Shown here piece after piece: positions 53,600-62,239 of a stretch of 64,000 nucleotides of DNA (positions within the stretch are counted from its first letter, which is position 1; each line of letters opens with the position of its first letter). A model generated the notes under the pieces. The model saw only the letters and a list, made by a program, of their open reading frames with translations, was not told the DNA's origin and ran no database searches. Made by a program: the position numbers and the translations under genes. The stretch is from positions 1-64,000 of the forward strand of contig JAFQOD010000039.1 of assembly GCA_017395685.1 (NCBI GenBank). Reading direction: 5' to 3'. Source of the DNA: Clostridia bacterium (GTDB taxonomy: Bacteria; Bacillota; Clostridia; Christensenellales; Aristaeellaceae).

Positions 53600-55069
53600 T
53601 TACAGTTCCATTTTCAGTTCCATAAAATCTTCATAGATCCTCTCCAGCTTGAATCCGACATTCAGATACAGCCGCTGGGCGGGGGTATTGAAGCGGTTGA
53701 CCCCAATCTCCAGTTTCTTTGCCCCGGCGGCCTTCAGAATATCGATGCCGTGGGCGAGCAGGATACGGCCGTAGCCCCGGCCCTGCAGCCGATGATCCAC
53801 CTGCAGAAAATCCACATGATATTCCTTTTTCTTTTCATTGATGGTCAGGGCGATGATGCCCACCGCCAGCCCATGATCCTTGAGCATATACACCGGGTGC
53901 CGCCGGGCCAGGGAAACGGCCACGCAGGTCTTGGCGTCGGGCACATAGGAATACTGGGCCTGGGTGATTTCCACCCCCATGGCGTCCCATACGTTTTTGC
54001 CGGTAATCTTTACCAGCTCCGGCTGATCCGGATAGGCCCGGGTGTACTGCCAGAAGCGGCGCAGCTCCATAGGGAAAGCACACCAGCCCGTCTGGGGCTC
54101 CCGGCGCATGGTGAAATCCCGGTTGCACAGGATCACCCAGCTCATCTTCTCATCAAAATTGAAATAGATCCTCAGCCAGTTGCCCAGCATGCCGGGAAAT
54201 ACATCCGCATGATAGATTTCCCCCATCCGGCAAAAGCCCAGGCCGTTGTAATCCCGCTTCACCCTGAGGGCCAATTGCAGCACCCGCCGGGATAAGAGCC
54301 GTCCCTCCGCAAGGGCCCGGGCCAGCTTATGCATATCCGAAAGGGTGGTGGTAAAGGCATGGGCGGGGGCCAGATTGGGCACCGATACCAGGGTGGTTTC
54401 CCCCATGCAGGCAAATAAATCCACAGTGGCGTCATTCCCCGGCCGGGTATCGGCAAGGGAAAGGGGGGCAAAGATACGCTCCATCAGGTATTCCAGGGGC
54501 GTCATCCCCTGATGCCTTCTGAGGATTTCTGCAAGGAACCAGACGGCAGTTACATTGCCGTCCTCCTCCTGGCCAGGGGTGTGGATCAGCGGCAGGCCGG
54601 CCACATGCCGGTATACATCCGAAAATGCCGCATCCCGGGCCTTTTCCTCATATTCCCTGCGGTATTTTTCTTCATCGGAAAGGGCGGCATGATGGGGATC
54701 CTGCTGCAGGGCAGGCATGCGCACCTGATACAATTCGTCCGGAATGCCCGATTCCATCCTGAGAAGCTGGGCGATGGTGATCCTTTTCCCTTCCGGGTAT
54801 TCGGGAATGAATTCACTGATTTTGTCGCTCAGGCGCAGCTTGCCCTGCTGAAAAAGATGCAGGAAGCACAGCGCCAGGAAAAATAAATCATGGGCGGACA
54901 GGCAGAACCGATCGGAAAACCGCAAGGGGCGCTGCTTTCCCGCATCCGCAAAGCCGTAGGCCTTTTCTGCGATGGGCCCCTCCCCATCCTCCATGCGGAT
55001 CAGGGCGGATATATCCCATTTTTCCGCCAGCCGATCCATTTCTTTGATAAAATCCGGCTGATTTTTCAT
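53600..55069 (-). CDS. Degenerate beta-lactamase-fold protein fused to a GNAT acetyltransferase
   Basis: The first 330 or so residues follow the serine beta-lactamase/esterase pattern (QQGKLRLSDKISEFIPEYPE, ITIAQLLRMESGIPDEL, MERIFAPLSLADT), but the SxxK catalytic motif is replaced (RFCLSAHDLFF) and the YxN tyrosine is lost (EEDGNVTA). The last 140 residues form a GNAT domain with the acetyl-CoA loop VDHRLQGRGYGRILLAHGID and YLNVGFKLE. There is no signal peptide, so the protein is cytoplasmic. The lactamase part is probably non-catalytic. It follows the double-GNAT gene by one base. Confidence 0.82.
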   Translation of the reverse strand: MKNQPDFIKEMDRLAEKWDISALIRMEDGEGPIAEKAYGFADAGKQRPLRFSDRFCLSAHDLFFLALCFLHLFQQGKLRLSDKISEFIPEYPEGKRITIAQLLRMESGIPDELYQVRMPALQQDPHHAALSDEEKYRREYEEKARDAAFSDVYRHVAGLPLIHTPGQEEDGNVTAVWFLAEILRRHQGMTPLEYLMERIFAPLSLADTRPGNDATVDLFACMGETTLVSVPNLAPAHAFTTTLSDMHKLARALAEGRLLSRRVLQLALRVKRDYNGLGFCRMGEIYHADVFPGMLGNWLRIYFNFDEKMSWVILCNRDFTMRREPQTGWCAFPMELRRFWQYTRAYPDQPELVKITGKNVWDAMGVEITQAQYSYVPDAKTCVAVSLARRHPVYMLKDHGLAVGIIALTINEKKKEYHVDFLQVDHRLQGRGYGRILLAHGIDILKAAGAKKLEIGVNRFNTPAQRLYLNVGFKLERIYEDFMELKMEL

Positions 55070-55070
55070 A

Positions 55071-56093
55071 TTATCTCCTTAAATCAATGTTTTGAATCAT
55101 AATAAGACAGGGATTGCCGGGATCCCACAATTCGGGAATGCATTCCAGGGGCTGAAAGCCCTGGGAGAGATAAAATGCCCTTGTTCGGTCATATTGGGGA
55201 TATCCAGCAGATGCATCCAAAGTTTTCACCTGTAGATAGCGGATGCCGCAAGCCCGGCCATATTCCTTCATGGCATCCATCAGCTGCCGTCCAAGGCCCA
55301 TTCCATGATATTCGGGACGAAGGCCCATAACATAAATCTCGGCACTTTTCTCGAAATGCTGTTTTATCACCCCAAAGCCCAGGGCCTTTTCCCCGGAAAA
55401 AAGGGCAAAGAGGGGCATCTGCCTGGATTTTTCGATGTAATCCCGGGTGGCTTCCTCTATGCCGAACCAATCCGGCAGGGTGCGCAGCACAGCCTCCGCG
55501 ATCATAGCCCGCTCATCCGGGCAGGATACCTCCCGGCATTCCGGCCGGAAAAGAATATACTGCATTTCTTCCACCTGATCAGTGGTATATTTCAATTGGA
55601 ACATATCCTTCTGGCAGAAGGCAAAGCCGCATTTTTCGATCACCCGCCGGGATTGAGGATTATTCACAAAATGGCATACGGTGACGGCATCCAGACGCAG
55701 CTGCTCAAAGCAGAAGCGGATCATCCGCCGCACCGCCTCGGGCATCAGGCCCTTTCCCCAATGCTCCCTGGAAAGCACATACCCGATTTCGCAGATGGCC
55801 AGATGCTGATACCGCTCATCCTTGTTGGCCCAGGAGCCGTGCAGACCGATCGAGCCAATCACCCTGCCCGTTTCCTTCAGCGTAAGGGCCAGCACATTCC
55901 TTTCCTCCATGAACATGCGGATCACCTCACGGGTATCCTGAAGGGACTTGTGATGGGGCCATCCCGCCATCTCCCCCACTCCGGGAACGGAGGCATAGGC
56001 ATACATATCCTGCTCATCGCTTTCCTGAAAGGGGCGCAGGATCAGCCGGTCTGTTTCCAGGATGGTATGGGATAAATCAATTTGCATCTTCAT
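55071..56093 (-). CDS. Tandem GNAT acetyltransferase
   Basis: This 340-residue protein has two acetyltransferase domains. The first (about 10-180) is of the RimJ/RimL type: LETDRLILRPFQESDEQDM, REHWGKGLMPEAVRRM and NPQSRRVIEKCGF. The second (about 190-335) carries VMGLRPEYHGMGLGRQLM and a C-terminal TRAFYLSQGFQ. Both acetyl-CoA loops look intact. Substrates are unknown. It is co-transcribed with the following lactamase-like/GNAT gene. Confidence 0.85.
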   Translation of the reverse strand: MKMQIDLSHTILETDRLILRPFQESDEQDMYAYASVPGVGEMAGWPHHKSLQDTREVIRMFMEERNVLALTLKETGRVIGSIGLHGSWANKDERYQHLAICEIGYVLSREHWGKGLMPEAVRRMIRFCFEQLRLDAVTVCHFVNNPQSRRVIEKCGFAFCQKDMFQLKYTTDQVEEMQYILFRPECREVSCPDERAMIAEAVLRTLPDWFGIEEATRDYIEKSRQMPLFALFSGEKALGFGVIKQHFEKSAEIYVMGLRPEYHGMGLGRQLMDAMKEYGRACGIRYLQVKTLDASAGYPQYDRTRAFYLSQGFQPLECIPELWDPGNPCLIMIQNIDLRR

Positions 56094-56114
56094 TTAGGTT
56101 CATCCTCCGGGGTT

Positions 56115-56146
56115 AATTCGGAATTCGGAATGCGAAATTCGGAATT
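56115..56146. repeat. GGAATGCG / AATTC repeat, single arm
   Basis: AATTCGGAATTCGGAATGCG followed by AAATTCGGAATT matches the arms of the element at 7284-7410 and the copy at 24925-24949. Confidence 0.6.
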
Positions 56147-56238
56147 TTTCATCAATTCTTTTCTCCTGCCATCCTCGGGGAAACCCTCCGACAGGATGAT
56201 GATCAGTATCGTCCCGAACAGGCTTTCTTGGAGGGGGA

Positions 56239-56279
56239 CGGGGGAACCGTTCTTTGGTCTCCAAAGAATGGTTCCCCCG
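56239..56279. repeat. Long perfect hairpin behind the ABC exporter genes
   Basis: Arms of 19 bp (56239-56257 and 56261-56279) match with one G-T pair and enclose a three-base loop. The sequence resembles the hairpin half of the composite repeats (GGGGGAACC, TTCTTTGG). A T run follows only on the plus strand. Confidence 0.7.
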
Positions 56280-56287
56280 CATTTTTC

Positions 56288-58132
56288 TTAATCGTTCCCT
56301 GCCAGGATTTCCATGGCCTGTTCTTCCTGGAACTGGTTGGTATAGAGATTGTAGTAGGCGCCCCGCAGCCGGAGCAGCTCCTGATGGGTGCCCATTTCCT
56401 TGATTTTTCCGTCATCGATCACCAGGATGCGATCGGCAGTGCGGATGGTGGAAAGGCGATGGGCAATGATGAAGGAGGTGCGCCCGGTGAGCACCTTCGA
56501 TATGGCATGCTGGATGATCTGCTCGGTCTGGGTATCCACAGAGGAGGTTGCCTCATCCAATACGAAGATCCGGGGATCCGCCAGAATGGCCCGGGCAAAG
56601 GAAATTAGCTGCTTTTCACCGGTGGACAGGCGGTTTCCACCCTCGCCCACATCGGTATCATATCCCTTCTCCATTTTCAGGATGAAGGGCTCTGCATTGA
56701 CCATGCGGGCCGCATTTTCGATTTCTTCATCGGTGGCATCCAGCCGTGCATAGCGGATGTTATCCCGAATGGTGCCGGAAAAGAGCCGGGGCTCCTGCAG
56801 CACATAGCCAAGATTGGATTGCAGCCACAGCTGGCTGCGCTTTTTGTAATCCACGCCGTCGATGAGGATTTCCCCGGCAGTGGGCTCATAAAAGCGGCAT
56901 ACCAGATTGACCACCGTGGATTTGCCGGCGCCGGTGGGGCCAACCAGGGCAATGGTTTCCCCGGCCTTGACGGTAAGGTTGAAATCGGAGAGCACCTTTT
57001 CCCCCTCTTTATACTGGAAATCCACATGGGAAAATTCAATATCCCCGTGGAGTGCAGGCCAGTTTTCCTTCTTGGGATGGAAATTATCGCCGAATTCCGC
57101 CTCCACTTCGGGGGAATCGATGATATCCGGCTCCGTTTCCAGCAGGGTCATTACCCTCTCGGCAGCGGCCTGGGCGGATTGCATTTCGGCAAACACATTG
57201 GCGATATTCCGGATGGGCTCAAAAAACTGCACGGTGTAATTGACAAATACCTGCAATACGCCCAGCGTCATGCCGCCGATGAGCACCTCATTGCCCCCCT
57301 TCCACAGGGCATAGGCCGTGGCAATGGAGCCGACGGCCACCACGATGGGCAGATATACAGCAGAAAGGGAGGCCGCCCGGACGGAGGAGCGCTTCATGGA
57401 ATGGGTAAGGGCGGTGAATTCTTCCATGTTCATCTCTTCCCGCACCAGGGTCTTGGTGGTCTTGGCGCCCATGATGCCTTCATTGAAGGCGCCGGTAATC
57501 TTGCTGTTGGTTTTGCGCACGGCGCGGTAGGATTTGAGGATCTTCTGCTGGAACCACCAGGAGATAACCCCCAGGGGCGGCACCACCAGAATGACCACCA
57601 GCGCCATCTTCCAATTGAGCAGGAACATGGTAATGCTGCTGGCCACGATCATCACCGCGCCCCATACCAGATCCAATAGCGACCAGCCAATGGTTTCCGC
57701 CAGGCGCTGGGTATCGGAGGTCATGCGGCTCATCAGATAGCCCACCGGCATCCGGTCATAATAGGAAAAGGGCAGCTCCTGCAATTTGCGGAAGGCCTTT
57801 TTGCGGATGGTGTAGCATACCCCCACCTCAATCTTGCCCCCCAGATACAGGAAGCGGAAAATGGTGAATACCTGCACCGCCAGGATCAGCAGATAGACCC
57901 CGATGAATACGGGCAGCCCGTCGGTGCCGCCGGGATGATTGAGATTGGGGATGAAATTGTCAATGGCATAGCTGGTCATCAGCGGGAAGATTACATCGCA
58001 GCCCGCAGATAAGGCCATATAGCCAAATAGCCGGTATAAATCAATATGATATTCCTTGGCATGGCGCAGAATCTTTTTCCAGAGCGAAAGATCAAATCGT
58101 TTGGTATAATCCTGCTCTTCAAACTGTTGCAT
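56288..58132 (-). CDS. ABC exporter half, BmrD-like (catalytic-site partner)
   Basis: This 614-residue protein has six membrane helices (about 30-320) and an ATPase domain with Walker A VGPTGAGKSTVVNL and an intact Walker B glutamate (IFVLDEATSSVD), but an altered signature (LSTGEKQLISFARAI instead of LSGGQ). That asymmetry is typical of heterodimeric exporters such as BmrC/BmrD, TM287/288 and LmrCD. It overlaps its partner gene by 14 bases. Drug export is likely but not proven. Confidence 0.92.
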   Translation of the reverse strand: MQQFEEQDYTKRFDLSLWKKILRHAKEYHIDLYRLFGYMALSAGCDVIFPLMTSYAIDNFIPNLNHPGGTDGLPVFIGVYLLILAVQVFTIFRFLYLGGKIEVGVCYTIRKKAFRKLQELPFSYYDRMPVGYLMSRMTSDTQRLAETIGWSLLDLVWGAVMIVASSITMFLLNWKMALVVILVVPPLGVISWWFQQKILKSYRAVRKTNSKITGAFNEGIMGAKTTKTLVREEMNMEEFTALTHSMKRSSVRAASLSAVYLPIVVAVGSIATAYALWKGGNEVLIGGMTLGVLQVFVNYTVQFFEPIRNIANVFAEMQSAQAAAERVMTLLETEPDIIDSPEVEAEFGDNFHPKKENWPALHGDIEFSHVDFQYKEGEKVLSDFNLTVKAGETIALVGPTGAGKSTVVNLVCRFYEPTAGEILIDGVDYKKRSQLWLQSNLGYVLQEPRLFSGTIRDNIRYARLDATDEEIENAARMVNAEPFILKMEKGYDTDVGEGGNRLSTGEKQLISFARAILADPRIFVLDEATSSVDTQTEQIIQHAISKVLTGRTSFIIAHRLSTIRTADRILVIDDGKIKEMGTHQELLRLRGAYYNLYTNQFQEEQAMEILAGND

Positions 58133-59942
58133 AGCCGGATTTTTCCTCCTTGAATTCTTCTTCCAGGGCGGATTGAATGTTGAAAATCTTGCTGTACAGG
58201 CCGTCGGAACGGATCAGTTCCTCATGGGTGCCCTGCTGGGAAATGCGGCCGTCCTCGATCACCAGGATCAGATCGGCCTGGGAAAGGGTGACTACCCGAT
58301 GGCTGATGATGATGGTGGTGGTATCCTGGCTGCGCTTTTTCAAGGCAGCCCGGATCTGGGCGTCGGTTTCCGTATCCACGGCGGAAAGGCTGTCATCAAA
58401 GACCAGGATATCATTCTCCTTCATCAGGGTGCGGGCAATGGCCACCCGCTGCTTCTGGCCGCCGGAGAGGGTGACGCCCCGCTCACCCACCACGGTATCA
58501 AAGCCCTTATCGCTTTCCAGGATGAACTGCTTGGCGGCGGCGTCGGATACCGCCTGATCGATGGCCTCCTCGGAGGGATTGCGCACGGCAATGCCCACAT
58601 TTTCCTTCAGCGTCTTGGAATAGAGGAAGGGCTCCTGCAGGACCAGGCCCACCCGGGAGCGCAGATAGCTTCGGTCAATTTTGTTGATGGGGGTATCCCC
58701 GATGCGGATTTCCCCCGCATTGGGCTCAAACAAGCGCTGGATCAGATGCACCAGAGAGGATTTGCCGCTGCCGGTGGCGCCCAGGATGGCCACGGTTTTG
58801 CCGGCAGGGATGGTAAAATGCATATCCTTCAGCACATCCCGGCCCGATTCATAGCCGAATGTGACGTGATCAAATACGATATCCCCCTTGAGGGAGGGGC
58901 GAATGGCGTCCGGCTCTTCCGGCTCCGCAGGCTGGCGCAGAATTTCATCAATACGATCCAGCGCCACGGCAGATTTGCCCGCATCGGACAGGATGCGGCC
59001 CAGCTGCCGGATGGGCCAGAGCAGCTTCCAGATATAAGAGGTGAAAATGATCATAGTGCCGATGGTGATCTCCCCCCGGATGGCGAAGAACACACAGGCC
59101 AGCAGCGTCAGCATGGATTGGATCATGCTCAGCGCATCGGAGGTGGACCAATATACCGCCAGCAGATTGCACAGCTTGAAGGTCTTTTTCCGGTAATCGA
59201 AGCTTACCTTTTCAAACTTTTCCACTTCGTATTCCTGCTGGCCGAAGGCGCGCACTACCCTCACGCCCGTGAGATTTTCCTGCAGCACGGCGCTCATCTT
59301 GCCCTCCGCTTCATCGGAGAGGCGGAAATTCTTGATCACCCATTTGAAGAAAAGATAGGCGAACAGGAAAAGCCCGGGGATCATGATCATGCTGATCAGG
59401 GTGATTTTCACATTTTCCCGGAACAGATAGAAAAGGGCAAAGCTGATCATCATCACCGCATTGACGATGGACATCATCTGCATGGCCAGAAATCTTCTCA
59501 CCGTTTCCACGTCGGATGTGCACCGCTGCACCAGATCCCCCGTTTCCGCCTTCACATGATAGGCAAAGGGCAGCTTCTGGATATGGGAATAGAGCCTTTC
59601 CCGCAGCGTCAGGGATACATTTTCCCCGGCCACGGATTGGGCCCGGCCCTTGCAGAAGGCGAATACGCCGTTGATCAGATTGAGCGCCACCAGGGCGATG
59701 CCCACAATCCACAGATTGCGGGCCATAAATTCCGGCCCGCCCAGCTGATCCACCCAGGCATTGATAAAATCGGGCATGCGGCTTTCCTTGCCCTGCAGAT
59801 AATAATCCAGCGTTTCCGCCAGCACAATGGGCGTGATAAAATCAATAATGACGGTAAAGACGGTGCACAAAAGCGCCGCCAGGAAGAACCACTTATTGGC
59901 CCCCAACAGCTTCCCCAACAGGCGAAGCTTGCGATTATGCAT
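58119..59942 (-). CDS. ABC exporter half, BmrC-like (degenerate-site partner)
   Basis: This 607-residue protein has the same layout: six helices, then Walker A LGATGSGKSSLVHL, a canonical signature LSGGQKQRVAIARTL and a Walker B in which Asp replaces the catalytic Glu (ILVFDDSLSAVD). It would pair with the downstream half so that one ATP site is degenerate. The ATG behind TTAAGGAGG was chosen over one 13 codons upstream. A leader peptide gene and a terminator lie in front. Confidence 0.92.
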   Translation of the reverse strand: MHNRKLRLLGKLLGANKWFFLAALLCTVFTVIIDFITPIVLAETLDYYLQGKESRMPDFINAWVDQLGGPEFMARNLWIVGIALVALNLINGVFAFCKGRAQSVAGENVSLTLRERLYSHIQKLPFAYHVKAETGDLVQRCTSDVETVRRFLAMQMMSIVNAVMMISFALFYLFRENVKITLISMIMIPGLFLFAYLFFKWVIKNFRLSDEAEGKMSAVLQENLTGVRVVRAFGQQEYEVEKFEKVSFDYRKKTFKLCNLLAVYWSTSDALSMIQSMLTLLACVFFAIRGEITIGTMIIFTSYIWKLLWPIRQLGRILSDAGKSAVALDRIDEILRQPAEPEEPDAIRPSLKGDIVFDHVTFGYESGRDVLKDMHFTIPAGKTVAILGATGSGKSSLVHLIQRLFEPNAGEIRIGDTPINKIDRSYLRSRVGLVLQEPFLYSKTLKENVGIAVRNPSEEAIDQAVSDAAAKQFILESDKGFDTVVGERGVTLSGGQKQRVAIARTLMKENDILVFDDSLSAVDTETDAQIRAALKKRSQDTTTIIISHRVVTLSQADLILVIEDGRISQQGTHEELIRSDGLYSKIFNIQSALEEEFKEEKSGYATV

Positions 59943-60035
59943 TGGTTTTTTCCTCCTTAACAATACGGTCGAAAGGTGCACAGATTGCTTTTTTCCCGCT
60001 TCCCCGGCCCCCCTCCGGGAAATAGGGATATATGC

Positions 60036-60068
60036 AAAAAGGCCACCGGCGTCTGCAGCCGGTGACCT
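60036..60068 (-). terminator. Terminator/attenuator before the ABC exporter genes
   Basis: On the minus strand AGGTCACCGGC pairs with GCCGGTGGCCT around a seven-base loop and five T residues follow. It lies between the leader peptide gene and the exporter genes, so exporter transcription needs read-through. The left arm can instead pair with codons 31-33 of the leader peptide. Confidence 0.8.
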
Positions 60069-60090
60069 GAAGAACCATAGCGAAAAAAAT

Positions 60091-60198
60091 TTATGCCAAT
60101 TCAGGCACTGCTATATTCAGGCGGCCGCAAGCAAACAAAGAAACGGTATTTTTTCCATACCCCTGGCATGCATTACGATTGAAGTTTACGATGGTCAT
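60091..60198 (-). CDS. 35-residue leader peptide of the ABC exporter operon
   Basis: An ATG eight bases after AAAGGAGG opens a 35-codon frame beginning MTIVNFNRNACQGYGKNTVS and ending LNIAVPELA. It is placed exactly between a strong promoter and a terminator in front of a BmrCD-like exporter. In B. subtilis the BmrB leader peptide in that position makes exporter expression depend on ribosome stalling. I see no clear similarity to BmrB itself, so the assignment rests on position. A small functional peptide is the alternative. Confidence 0.65.
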   Translation of the reverse strand: MTIVNFNRNACQGYGKNTVSLFACGRLNIAVPELA

Positions 60199-60240
60199 TG
60201 CTGCGGCCTCCTTTCTTTGTTAATTTTTGATACCTTTGCC

Positions 60241-60269
60241 AGTATACCTGCATTCCGGCAGGTTGTCAA
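60241..60269 (-). promoter_or_regulatory. Promoter of the leader peptide / ABC exporter operon
   Basis: On the minus strand TTGACA (60264-60269) and TATACT (60241-60246) are exactly 17 bases apart. The leader RNA up to the exporter start would be about 290 bases. Confidence 0.85.
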
Positions 60270-60288
60270 CCATTTTTTTCAAATTTCT

Positions 60289-61122
60289 TTATCCCATGAA
60301 GGGCAGGGAAACGGGGGGCAGCCCGCCCCATCCCGTCAGCTGCAGGGCAATCACCACGGCCCCCAGAATGAATACATACAGGGCGAACCAGCGGAAGGAA
60401 ATGCGGTTGATCAATTTCAGCATATACCGGATGGCCAGATAGCCGCTGACGGCGGAAAGCACCACGCCCACCAGGACGGGCAAAAGATTTTCGGACAGGA
60501 ATTGGAAGGCCCCTGCTTCGTAGGCGCTCTTTCCCTCCATCAGCAGGCTTCCCAGAATAGCCGGGGCACTCATCATGAAGGAAAATTTTGCCGCTGTTTT
60601 CCTGGAAAGGCCGCTGGCCACGCCGCCAAGGAGGGTGGATCCGCTGCGGCTCACCCCGGGCATCAGCGCCACCGCCTGCATGGCCCCCATGGAAAGGGCA
60701 TGGCGCAGCCCCGCCTGATCGCCGCCCCGGGCATGCCGGCCCCGGGCGCTGAGATGCTCCGCAATCATAAGGAAAATGCCGGTGATAATGAAGGCAATGC
60801 CCAGGAAGCCGCTGCCGAAAAAGGCATCCACATCCGCCACCAGCGCCACAAAAAGCGCCGGCAGAGAGGCCAGGAAAAGCAGCCCCAGGGTCTTGGATTT
60901 AAAGGGGTTTTTCAGAATGCCCCACCAATCCTCCCAGAAAACCACGATAACGGCAATCAGCGTGCCCGCATGCAGCAGCACGGAAAGCAGCAGCATTTCG
61001 CTGCCCTCCCCGGAAAGGCCCATCAGATGCTGGCAAAGTTCCAGATGCCCGCTGGAGGAAATGGGCAGAAATTCCGCCAGGCCCTGAAGAATGCCCAGCA
61101 CGGCCGCCTGAAATACATTCAT
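60289..61122 (-). CDS. uppP: Undecaprenyl-diphosphatase
   Basis: This 277-residue membrane enzyme (BacA family) recycles the lipid carrier of peptidoglycan synthesis. The two signature loops are present: QGLAEFLPISSSGHLEL near the N-terminus and ALMPGVSRSGSTLLGGV in the middle. Eight hydrophobic helices are visible. AAAGGAAATC precedes the ATG. It follows the YitT-like gene by 40 bases. High expression gives bacitracin tolerance in other species. Confidence 0.96.
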   Translation of the reverse strand: MNVFQAAVLGILQGLAEFLPISSSGHLELCQHLMGLSGEGSEMLLLSVLLHAGTLIAVIVVFWEDWWGILKNPFKSKTLGLLFLASLPALFVALVADVDAFFGSGFLGIAFIITGIFLMIAEHLSARGRHARGGDQAGLRHALSMGAMQAVALMPGVSRSGSTLLGGVASGLSRKTAAKFSFMMSAPAILGSLLMEGKSAYEAGAFQFLSENLLPVLVGVVLSAVSGYLAIRYMLKLINRISFRWFALYVFILGAVVIALQLTGWGGLPPVSLPFMG

Positions 61123-61162
61123 AAATGATTGATTTCCTTTCTGCAGGCGAAATGCGCCCGCA

Positions 61163-62047
61163 TTATTCCCCGGTCAGATTGGAAAATCCCTCGCCCAGTG
61201 TTTCATGGGTATCGGTGATGAAAACGAAGGCCTTTTCATCCTCTTCCCGGACAATGCGCTTCACCGGCACCACTTCCGTACGGGATACCACGCTGATCAG
61301 CACGCCCCGCTTTTCCCCGCTGTAGGCGCCGATGCCGGAAAGGATGGTGGCCCCCCGCTCCAGTTCATCCATGATGCGGCGGGCAATTTTTTCATGATGA
61401 TTGGAAATGATGAAGCAGGCCTTGGCAGAGCCCATGCCCGCCAGCACCAGATCCACCGCCTTGGCGGAAACGAAAATGCAGATCAAGGCATACAGGGCGG
61501 CCCTTGCGCTCATGGTGAAGGCCGCCGCCAGAATGACGATGCAGTCCACAATAAACAGGAAAGTGCCCACCGTGATAAAGGGGATGCGCTTATTCACCAT
61601 CCGTGCGATCATATCCGATCCGCCGGTGGTGGCGCCGCCCCTGAGAATCAGCCCCAGGCCCACGCCCAGCACCACCGCACCATACACAGAACCCAGCAGC
61701 ACTCCATCCGGATCTTCGGGATTGGCCAGCGGGGGCAATTTAATCAGGTCAATGGCCAGGGAGAAAAGCACCATAGCTACAAAGGAGCGGATCACAAAGG
61801 TGCGCCCCATGGCCCTGTAGCCAATCAGAAACAGGGGCAGATTCAGCAGCAGGCTGGTCACGCCCACCGGCACCCCGAACAGATAATTGAGGATAGTGGC
61901 AACGCCGGTCAATCCCCCCGGCGCAATATTATTGGGCACCAGAAATAAAGGATAGGCGGCGCCGCCGATAATGCTTCCCAGCACGATCAGGGTATAGGCC
62001 CGGAGCGGTTCATGCTGCTTAAAGGGCTTCATCAAGGCTTGGAACAC
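61163..62047 (-). CDS. YitT-family membrane protein (DUF161/DUF2179)
   Basis: This protein of about 294 residues has five or six membrane helices with the family pattern (FLVPNNIAPGGLTGVATILN, GGATTGGSDMIARMVNKR) and a C-terminal DUF2179 domain (ISNHHEKIARRIMDELERG, VVSRTEVVPVKRIV). Function is unknown. A GTG at 62047 behind AAAGGGGAA is the best-supported start; an ATG at 62032 and a longer GTG frame at 62125 are alternatives. It is probably transcribed with uppP. Confidence 0.85.
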   Translation of the reverse strand: MFQALMKPFKQHEPLRAYTLIVLGSIIGGAAYPLFLVPNNIAPGGLTGVATILNYLFGVPVGVTSLLLNLPLFLIGYRAMGRTFVIRSFVAMVLFSLAIDLIKLPPLANPEDPDGVLLGSVYGAVVLGVGLGLILRGGATTGGSDMIARMVNKRIPFITVGTFLFIVDCIVILAAAFTMSARAALYALICIFVSAKAVDLVLAGMGSAKACFIISNHHEKIARRIMDELERGATILSGIGAYSGEKRGVLISVVSRTEVVPVKRIVREEDEKAFVFITDTHETLGEGFSNLTGE

Positions 62048-62239
62048 AGGAAATTCCCCTTTCCCCCGGATTTTTATATCTAAGGTAATTTCGCTTATTT
62101 GATGGAATTTTCCTTCCTTCAGCACCTCTTTTTTTCATTTTTTCCTACCCGGAACAGCATTGGACTTTTGCCCCGGTGATATGCTATAATATTTTTCCGG
62201 GCGATATGCCGCCCCAATGAAAAAAGCGAGGATCTACAC

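Noticed and set aside
60289..60440. Promoter-like TTGACA near the end of uppP as a start site for a gene inside uppP
   Set aside because: The element at 60241-60269 points away from uppP and fits the leader peptide gene with an ideal spacer and ribosome binding site.
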